Positions 7,394 through 11,871 of a stretch of 11,871 bases of DNA are shown one piece after another (the stretch's first letter is position 1; every line of letters begins with the position of its first letter). The notes below the pieces were generated by a model that worked only from the letters and a program-made list of their open reading frames with translations, did no database searches and was not told the DNA's origin. This DNA is from Weeksellaceae bacterium (lineage in GTDB: Bacteria; Bacteroidota; Bacteroidia; Flavobacteriales; Weeksellaceae), in the NCBI GenBank assembly GCA_028694715.1, contig JAQVKJ010000005.1, positions 1 to 11,871 on the forward strand. Direction: 5' to 3'. The translations under genes and the position numbers were made by a program.

Positions 7394-7427
7394 CAAATCT
7401 ATAAAAACATCTCATGAATCCAACAAA
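7394..7427 (-). promoter_or_regulatory. apt promoter (TTTG-N22-TAGATTTG)
   Basis: The minus strand has TTTG (7427-7424), 22 nt, then TAGATTTG (7401-7394), an exact Bacteroidota housekeeping promoter. The start of transcription would be near 7387, about 15 nt before the apt ATG. The -33 TTTG lies inside the T-tract that ends the upstream gene's terminator. Confidence 0.65.
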
Positions 7428-7452
7428 AAAGACCGCCCTAACAGACGGTCTT
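7425..7452 (-). terminator. Intrinsic terminator of the type IX-secreted protein gene
   Basis: Stem AAGACCG/CGGTCTT (7429-7435 with 7446-7452) with a 10-nt loop, followed on the minus strand by TTTTTT (7430-7425, partly in the stem). It lies 24 nt after the stop codon at 7477 and separates that gene from apt. Confidence 0.8.
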
Positions 7453-7476
7453 CATTGATTCTTTATTCTTTAGAAG

Positions 7477-9246
7477 TTATTTCTTAAGAATTTTATGGTT
7501 TTGTGTTTTGCCATCGATGGTTACACTCATGATGTATAGACCAGGCTGGAATTTTGACAAGTTAAAGTCTGCAGAAACTGCATCTACATTAGCACTTTGA
7601 ACTTTCTGTCCAATAATATTGTAGAATACAACTGACTGAATGTTCTTATCGGCTTTCAATGAGATGGTTTCTCTAACCGGGTTTGGATAATAGCTGAAAC
7701 CTGATACTGATTGGTCAGATACACCCATTGTAGGATCGTTAGGTGCAGAAGACCATCCAATCTGCATAAGTGCACCTGATCTTGTGAATGCACCAATCAT
7801 GGTTCCTGAACCGTCAAAGGTATCGATTCTCCACCATTCAGCTTGGAATGAACCGTTGTTGAATGCAGACAGATAAACGGCGTCATCGTCTCCTTTTATC
7901 CAAGTACCTCCTTGTCCGTAATTTGCATCAAAAGGAAGTGGTCCGATAAATGTTGAAGCACCGGTTTCCAAATCAACTGCATAGAAAGCATCTTCCACCA
8001 AGTCATGGGTATAAGCTGCTCCATCACCGTTAATCATCAATGAAATTGAACCGGGGTTGTTAGTCATCCCGATATTGGTAGCAGAAAGTCCATCGATATC
8101 AATTTTGAAGAGGAAAGTTTGTGACAAATCTGAAGCAATTGCATACAATTCACCATCCACAGGGTTGAACTCAGCACCTACCCATGTTGAGGCACCTGCT
8201 CCGTCTGGTGTTATTGTGCCCAACAGCGTGTAAACACCTGTAGCAACATCCACTTCATAAAACAGACTGTCGTTTGACAGTACATAAGCAGTACTGTGGT
8301 CGTTTGGATCTATTGAACCTGCATTTTCAAAGTTACCGCTTGAACCAATTGGTGATAATCCGATGTCAGTGAAATCTGAAGTATCAGCTGGGTCAAAGCT
8401 AAGGAACATTGTTGCTGCATTGTCCACACCATAAGCTATTGAAGCACTTGAACCTCCTGGCTCATCGTCTCCAATGATGTTGAAAATAAAGGTTCTGTCT
8501 CCTAAGCCCAAATCTGAGAAAGGCAAGGGTGTGTTTGCATCGCACTCAGCAGCCATAATGTAGCTACCACCTGTAAAGGCATCTTGGGTTACACCCATTC
8601 TGGTATAATTTGATTCGGTTCCGTCATCGATTAGCACCAACTCCATTACCAATGATTTTCCAGCTGCGATTTGTGCAGCCAAAGGCACATTGACAATAGT
8701 GAATGCATCAGCATTGGTCGCATCGTAAACTGCAGTTCCAACCAATGTCATGGTTTCCCATACTCCAGGGAAATCACTTGCATTGTCTATTTCGTAGATA
8801 TTAACAGTTACAGGGAATCCTGTAGTTGTTAGCACATCATCAAAAGCAAATTCAACTGCGGTGATTTCTAACCCATTGGTAATACCGAAATCTCCAGGCA
8901 GATCAAAAGGCTGGTACAGATTGTTGTCTCTGAATGCAACCCCTGTTAGCGCACATGCGATACCTGCACCCATTGCAATGTTCTGTGTTGGCGCATGAGT
9001 CAAAAAGACAGGAGCGAACTCCGAATTCGGGCTAAAGTGTTGATTCAGCATTCTTTGTTCCCAAGGAGAGAAATATTCATTAACATCTCCTAGTGAATTG
9101 CCTATGCTTTCCACACGATTCAAAAGGTCTTGGATGGTCACAGGCGAATTGTTTGAATTCACAGTACCATCACCAACAAATGTGCTTTGAGCCATCAATC
9201 CCAGCGAACCGAAACAAATGACAAAAGAAAGGATAAATTTCTTCAT
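7477..9246 (-). CDS. Type IX-secreted protein with propeller-like repeats and Por sorting domain
   Basis: 589 residues from the ATG at 9246; the frame extends three codons further only through a TTG at 9255, which I reject because the signal peptide MKKFILSFVICFGSLGLMAQS starts exactly at this ATG. Residues about 70-245 look like an all-beta domain (VEFAFDDVLTTTGFPVTVNI). Residues about 257-500 hold roughly five units of about 42 residues with a shared pattern: LYAI or AYVL strand, (D/E)VD-x-x-TG, then a strand and IG, as in YEVDVATG, YAVDLETG and WRIDTFDG. This suggests a beta-propeller. Residues 515-589 are a type A C-terminal sorting signal: YYPNPV, then VVFYNIIGQKV, then LSKFQPGLYIM and a KILKK end. 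The protein should cross the outer membrane by the Por system and stay on the surface or be released. No catalytic motif is visible; role unknown. Confidence 0.9.
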   Translation of the reverse strand: MKKFILSFVICFGSLGLMAQSTFVGDGTVNSNNSPVTIQDLLNRVESIGNSLGDVNEYFSPWEQRMLNQHFSPNSEFAPVFLTHAPTQNIAMGAGIACALTGVAFRDNNLYQPFDLPGDFGITNGLEITAVEFAFDDVLTTTGFPVTVNIYEIDNASDFPGVWETMTLVGTAVYDATNADAFTIVNVPLAAQIAAGKSLVMELVLIDDGTESNYTRMGVTQDAFTGGSYIMAAECDANTPLPFSDLGLGDRTFIFNIIGDDEPGGSSASIAYGVDNAATMFLSFDPADTSDFTDIGLSPIGSSGNFENAGSIDPNDHSTAYVLSNDSLFYEVDVATGVYTLLGTITPDGAGASTWVGAEFNPVDGELYAIASDLSQTFLFKIDIDGLSATNIGMTNNPGSISLMINGDGAAYTHDLVEDAFYAVDLETGASTFIGPLPFDANYGQGGTWIKGDDDAVYLSAFNNGSFQAEWWRIDTFDGSGTMIGAFTRSGALMQIGWSSAPNDPTMGVSDQSVSGFSYYPNPVRETISLKADKNIQSVVFYNIIGQKVQSANVDAVSADFNLSKFQPGLYIMSVTIDGKTQNHKILKK

Positions 9247-9509
9247 AAATTTCAAATTTAAATGTTAAGTATGTATTAATTAATTATTTGAGCAAATCTA
9301 TACAAATTAATTTGAATTGCTGATAAAAAACTCTAAAAATTTTAAACCTCTTTATAGGCATGGATTCTTAAGGTGTATAAACAATAAATTTCGATGAAAA
9401 AACAGCTATGTATTTCTTTAATTAATTCAAATTAATATTAACATTATCCTCTGAAATTATTAGGACAACCAAACCGCCGACAATACAATGAAAAAAATAA
9501 AATAAACAC
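9247..9509. other. AT-rich intergenic stretch between a secreted-protein gene and a tRNA terminator
   Basis: This stretch holds no open frame of note on either strand; the longest-looking start near 9489 stops after a few codons. Its left part contains the promoter box for the gene at 7477-9246. The remainder (about 9305-9505) is AT-rich sequence in which I see no hairpin, repeat array or RNA gene. Confidence 0.6.
9293..9300 (-). promoter_or_regulatory. Promoter -7 box (TAGATTTG) of the type IX-secreted protein gene
   Basis: The minus strand reads TATAGATTTGCT here, sharing 12 identical bases with the apt promoter core at 7393-7404. It matches TAnnTTTG exactly. The leader to the ATG at 9246 would be about 40 nt. 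No exact TTTG lies 22 nt upstream; a T-rich run does. Confidence 0.5.
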
Positions 9510-9543
9510 AAAAAAGCCGTTGTACTTATACAACGGCTTTTTT
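9510..9543. terminator. Strong bidirectional terminator after the tRNA
   Basis: A perfect 15-bp inverted repeat (AAAAAAGCCGTTGTA with its complement) closes a 4-nt CTTA loop. The A/T runs at both ends provide a U-tract on either strand. It begins 6 nt past the tRNA 3' end, so its main job is ending the minus-strand tRNA transcript. Confidence 0.9.
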
Positions 9544-9548
9544 GATTG

Positions 9549-9622
9549 TGGTCCCACCTGGGCTCGAACCAGGGACCCTCAGATTATGAGTCTGATGCTC
9601 TAACCAGCTGAGCTATAGGACC
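9549..9622 (-). tRNA. tRNA with anticodon CAU, probably elongator tRNA-Met
   Basis: A full cloverleaf of 74 nt. The acceptor stem is GGTCCTA/TGGGACC (one T-G wobble) with discriminator A; the D-arm is GCTC-AGCTGGTTA-GAGC; the anticodon stem TCAGA/TCTGA holds loop CTCATAA (anticodon CAU, plus-strand 9586-9588); the T-arm is CCTGG-TTCGAGC-CCAGG. CCA is not encoded. The anticodon stem lacks the three G-C pairs of initiator tRNA and the acceptor start is paired, so it is not initiator. Elongator Met is the best call; tRNA-Ile with lysidine-modified CAU is the alternative and cannot be excluded by eye. Confidence 0.93.
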
Positions 9623-9671
9623 AGAAGAACAAACTTCAAAGGGTTCTTCTTTGTCTTTTTTTTAGGGACTG

Positions 9672-9703
9672 CAATTTTACAACAATTGCATCAATTCTAC
9701 AAA
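9672..9703 (-). promoter_or_regulatory. Probable tRNA promoter
   Basis: The minus strand shows TTTG (9703-9700), 20 nt, then TAAAATTG (9679-9672), one mismatch from TAnnTTTG. Transcription would start near 9665, about 40 nt before the mature tRNA 5' end. It sits back-to-back with a plus-strand promoter box at 9705-9712. Confidence 0.4.
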
Positions 9704-9704
9704 C

Positions 9705-9712
9705 TAATTTTG
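9705..9712 (+). promoter_or_regulatory. Upstream rbfA promoter box (TAATTTTG)
   Basis: TAATTTTGCA matches the flavobacterial TAnnTTTG(CA) -7 motif exactly. It is the first of two identical ten-base copies 63 nt apart before rbfA. A -33 TTTG at the proper distance is not evident. Confidence 0.35.
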
Positions 9713-9767
9713 CAGTGCATTCAGCAAGTTTGGCTAAAACCCAAAAACACTTTAAAGAAAAAAGGCT

Positions 9768-9775
9768 TAATTTTG
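9768..9775 (+). promoter_or_regulatory. Proximal rbfA promoter box (TAATTTTG)
   Basis: Second copy of TAATTTTGCA, placing the transcription start near 9782, just 14 nt before the proposed TTG start of rbfA. This argues against the more upstream ATG at 9715 being the start. No exact -33 TTTG is visible at 19-23 nt. Confidence 0.45.
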
Positions 9776-9795
9776 CATTATCAAATCATCTTGCT

Positions 9796-10155
9796 TTGGA
9801 AACAAATCGTCAAAAAAAAGTCGCCAATATTTTTCAGGAAGAACTTGCCGAAATTTTCAGAAAAGTATCCAGAGAATCTTTTCAGGGAACACTACTGACT
9901 GTTACCTCTGTCTGGGTATCGCCCGATTTGTCTGTGTCAAAGGTGTATCTGAGCATTTTCCCTAATAAAAACCAAAAGGAAATCATTGAGAAAATCAAAG
10001 AAAAAGCGCCTTATTATCGTTCGCTGATGGCAAAAACGGCAGCCAAAAACATGCGTACCACTCCCGAGTTTCTCTTTTATTTAGATACTACGCTTGAGGA
10101 CACTGAAAAAATCGAAAAGGCGCTCAGAGGCGAAGGCAACAATCCCATATTGTAG
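9796..10155 (+). CDS. rbfA: Ribosome-binding factor A (30S maturation), TTG start
   Basis: RbfA binds the 30S subunit and acts late in 16S rRNA 5'-end maturation and cold adaptation. The protein from TTG at 9796 is 119 residues, right for the family, and begins (M)ETNRQKKVANIFQEELAEIF, matching the standard Bacteroidota RbfA opening. TVTSVWVSPDLSVSKVYLSIFP (about residues 36-57) is the family core, followed by RTTPEFLFYLDTTLEDTEKIEKAL at the C-terminal side of the KH-type fold. The frame is open further upstream to an ATG at 9715, but the extra 27 residues look non-homologous and a promoter box (9768-9775) lies inside them. The stop codon TAG is followed immediately by the ATG of the permease gene, so the two are translated from one message. 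Confidence 0.9.
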   Translation: METNRQKKVANIFQEELAEIFRKVSRESFQGTLLTVTSVWVSPDLSVSKVYLSIFPNKNQKEIIEKIKEKAPYYRSLMAKTAAKNMRTTPEFLFYLDTTLEDTEKIEKALRGEGNNPIL

Positions 10156-11742
10156 ATGAACAAAGTCTCATTTTATATAGCAAAAAGGTACAACACCTAT
10201 ACGCTGCTCATTAGCATGGCACTGATTACCATTGCTGCTTTGCTGACTGGTACTTTAATATATATGACCAACACTTCGGCTGGAATTTTCAAAATTATAC
10301 TCTATCGAGATACTGTCATCGGAATAAACCAACAGTTGATAATTTATGCGCTGAGTTTCTTATATATACTGATTCAGATGCTGTTGATCTATCTGCTGTT
10401 TCAGCGTTTATTCAAAAAATTAAAACCTGGTTCAAAGCTACCCGTCAGTCTTTTGATTGCTGCTTTGTGTGCCGTACTGGTGGCCGTGATTTATCTGTCG
10501 GGAACCCAAACAGGTTTATGGGCAATTGTTTCGCTGATACTGATTTCCACTTCCTTGCTATCGTTGATTATCGGTTTGCTTTCTTTTTTGTTCTCGAGAA
10601 GAAAAATCACAGGGGTCAACATCATTACTTCCATTGCGGTATTTGCGATTACGATTGCCAGCTGTGCGCTTTTCATCATCCTCTCAGTTTTTTCAGGACT
10701 CGAAAAAATGAACATTCGACTTTTCACCAATGTGAATCCTGATTTAAAAATCTCTTCGGTCAAAGGAAAAACATTGGCCAACATCGATGAAATCACCCAC
10801 TTGCTCGACAAGGATGAGCAAATCGAAACCTATGCAAAGGTGATTGAAGAAAAAGTTTCGGTTGAATTCAACGACAAACAGGACATCGCTTACATCAAAG
10901 GAATTGACCGGAATTACAAAGAGGTTGTCAAAATTGACACCGCTGTAGTGTTCGGGAGTTACTTCGATTTCAAAAATCCTTACGAGATTCTGGCTTCTGA
11001 CGGTGTAGCCAGAAGACTACAGATGTATATAGACCATCAGCACACGGCAAGATTGAGAATGCCCAAACCCGGTACCGGACTGATAAGAAATGAAGACGAA
11101 GCTTTTAATACGGTAGTGGCCGGACCTATCGGGGTTTTTGTCATCAATGAACAGTTCGACAAATACATTTTTTCGCCGATTGAGCTGACTCAGATTCTAT
11201 TGAACCTGCCCCCGAGTTCAGCATACAGCATCGAAGTCAGGCTGAAGCCCGGATACAATTCCGCTGCTGCCAAAACCCGTCTTCAAAAACAACTCGGTAG
11301 CGACTTGCTCGTGGAAACCCGACAAGATTTGGACGCAACATTCCTGAAAGTGATGAATGTTGAAAACCTTATCATCTATCTGATTTTCACATTGGTAATT
11401 GTCATTGCTTCATTTAATCTCGCCGGTGCCATCATCATTATAATCATCGACAAAAAAGAACAAATCAAAACCATCTGGAGTTTTGGAATGCCACTAAAGA
11501 ATATCAAACAAATATTTTTTCAAACCGGCTTTCTGATTTCATTGTTCTCTGTAATAATCGGATTGATTCAGGGAACCTTTGTTGGTTGGCTCCAAAACAC
11601 TTTTCATCTGGTGATGGCCAATCCCTTTGTCCCTTTTCCGTTTGAATTTACGCTGATGAATTACCTAACGGTAACAGCTACTGTGTTACTGATTGGCGGA
11701 ACGGTCTCGTGGGTAGTCTCCAGAAGATTACCAGCCAACTAA
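10156..11742 (+). CDS. FtsX/LolE-type ABC permease with an extra four-helix N-terminal segment
   Basis: 528 residues. The opening SFYIAKRY and the part from about 146 onward (LFSRRKITGVNIITSIAVF, then FIILSVFSGLEKM and VNPDLKISSVKGK) match the roughly 400-residue FtsX-like permease I know from Bacteroidota after rbfA. Further family landmarks are KGIDRNYKEVV, PKPGTGLIRNEDEAFN, VENLIIYLIFTLVIVIASFNLAGA (about 395-420) and three C-terminal spans with loop DKKEQIKTIWSFGMP. In the usual protein IAKRY is directly followed by the LFS-x-(R/K)K-x-x-x-xNII part; here residues about 13-145 are interposed, with four predicted spans (about 14-37, 59-83, 95-115, 119-146). An even number keeps the topology. 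It starts directly after the rbfA stop. The partner ATPase is not in the window; lipoprotein release or a related export role is likely from the family only. Confidence 0.85.
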   Translation: MNKVSFYIAKRYNTYTLLISMALITIAALLTGTLIYMTNTSAGIFKIILYRDTVIGINQQLIIYALSFLYILIQMLLIYLLFQRLFKKLKPGSKLPVSLLIAALCAVLVAVIYLSGTQTGLWAIVSLILISTSLLSLIIGLLSFLFSRRKITGVNIITSIAVFAITIASCALFIILSVFSGLEKMNIRLFTNVNPDLKISSVKGKTLANIDEITHLLDKDEQIETYAKVIEEKVSVEFNDKQDIAYIKGIDRNYKEVVKIDTAVVFGSYFDFKNPYEILASDGVARRLQMYIDHQHTARLRMPKPGTGLIRNEDEAFNTVVAGPIGVFVINEQFDKYIFSPIELTQILLNLPPSSAYSIEVRLKPGYNSAAAKTRLQKQLGSDLLVETRQDLDATFLKVMNVENLIIYLIFTLVIVIASFNLAGAIIIIIIDKKEQIKTIWSFGMPLKNIKQIFFQTGFLISLFSVIIGLIQGTFVGWLQNTFHLVMANPFVPFPFEFTLMNYLTVTATVLLIGGTVSWVVSRRLPAN

Positions 11743-11749
11743 CAAAGAA

Positions 11750-11871
11750 TCAATGAAATTTCTCTGAAAGTTCCTCTGCATAAGGCGTGTTGTCTATCAC
11801 TTTCCAATCGTAGGTCTTTGCAAGAAGATAGATTTCGCTCAAGTTCTGTATGAGTTGTTCGCGCGCATCCT
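11750..11871 (-). CDS. 3' end of an unidentified gene (truncated by window edge)
   Basis: A minus-strand frame enters from the right edge and runs 40 codons to TGA at 11750. The visible C terminus includes REQLIQNLSEIYLLAKTYDW and ends in DNTPYAEELSEKFH. It is mixed charged and looks like a cytoplasmic helical tail; I do not recognise the family. It converges with the permease gene, leaving 7 nt between the two stops and no hairpin, so the transcripts probably overlap. Confidence 0.6.
   Translation of the reverse strand, partial: DAREQLIQNLSEIYLLAKTYDWKVIDNTPYAEELSEKFH

Noticed and set aside
9247..9255. Start of the type IX-secreted protein at TTG 9255
   Set aside because: It would add three residues before a perfect signal peptide that begins with ATG at 9246.
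9549..9622. Initiator tRNA-Met
   Set aside because: The anticodon stem TCAGA/TCTGA lacks three consecutive G-C pairs and the first acceptor pair is intact.
9715..9795. N-terminal extension of rbfA from the ATG at 9715
   Set aside because: The 27 extra residues do not resemble RbfA and overlap a promoter box; the family N terminus begins at the TTG at 9796.
1..11871. CRISPR array, transposase, integrase, phage or toxin-antitoxin genes
   Set aside because: No regularly spaced repeats, terminal inverted repeats or matching protein motifs were seen on either strand.

Overview
The window looks like ordinary chromosome from a member of the Bacteroidota, most likely Flavobacteriia or a close relative. 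The evidence is: promoter cores of the TAnnTTTG type before several genes; a secreted protein ending in a type IX secretion (Por) sorting domain; a second large secreted protein built of Ig_7-like and 'gliding-motility-associated' Ig repeats; a lipoprotein with the KDDD tail typical of Bacteroidota surface lipoproteins; a TTG-started rbfA followed directly by an FtsX-type permease gene; and a tRNA without an encoded CCA. The sequence is moderately AT-rich, and the standard genetic code gives clean reading frames. I see no phage, insertion sequence, CRISPR array or defence locus.

Layout. 1-1333 (-) is the N-terminal part of a large secreted Ig-repeat protein running off the left edge. 1362-1802 (-) is a small exported protein of unknown function. 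1954-6298 (-) is a four-gene MacAB-like ABC efflux operon, transcribed ATPase, permease 1, permease 2, membrane-fusion protein, with an intrinsic terminator at its end and a promoter containing a near-perfect 20-bp palindrome at its start. Divergent from it, 6390-6836 (+) encodes a small lipoprotein. This converges (2-nt gap) with apt (6839-7372, -), adenine phosphoribosyltransferase. 7477-9246 (-) is a type IX-secreted protein with a propeller-like repeat core. A tRNA with anticodon CAU (9549-9622, -) follows, with a strong bidirectional terminator at its 3' end. On the plus strand rbfA (about 9796-10155) and an FtsX/LolE-type permease (10156-11742) are fused stop-to-start. The 3' end of an unidentified minus-strand gene enters from the right edge (11750-11871).

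How they work together. The 1954-6298 operon would form one tripartite-type exporter: the ATPase powers a probable heterodimer of two MacB-like permeases, which couple to the periplasmic adaptor. No outer-membrane factor is encoded here. The palindrome in its promoter suggests control by a dimeric repressor encoded elsewhere. rbfA (30S maturation), apt (purine salvage) and the tRNA are housekeeping genes. The two large secreted proteins belong to the cell-surface repertoire.

I did not find a convincing new multi-gene system. The observations most worth a second look are an apparent extra four-helix membrane segment of about 130 residues inserted near the N terminus of the FtsX-type permease downstream of rbfA, and the palindromic operator in the promoter spacer of the efflux operon.
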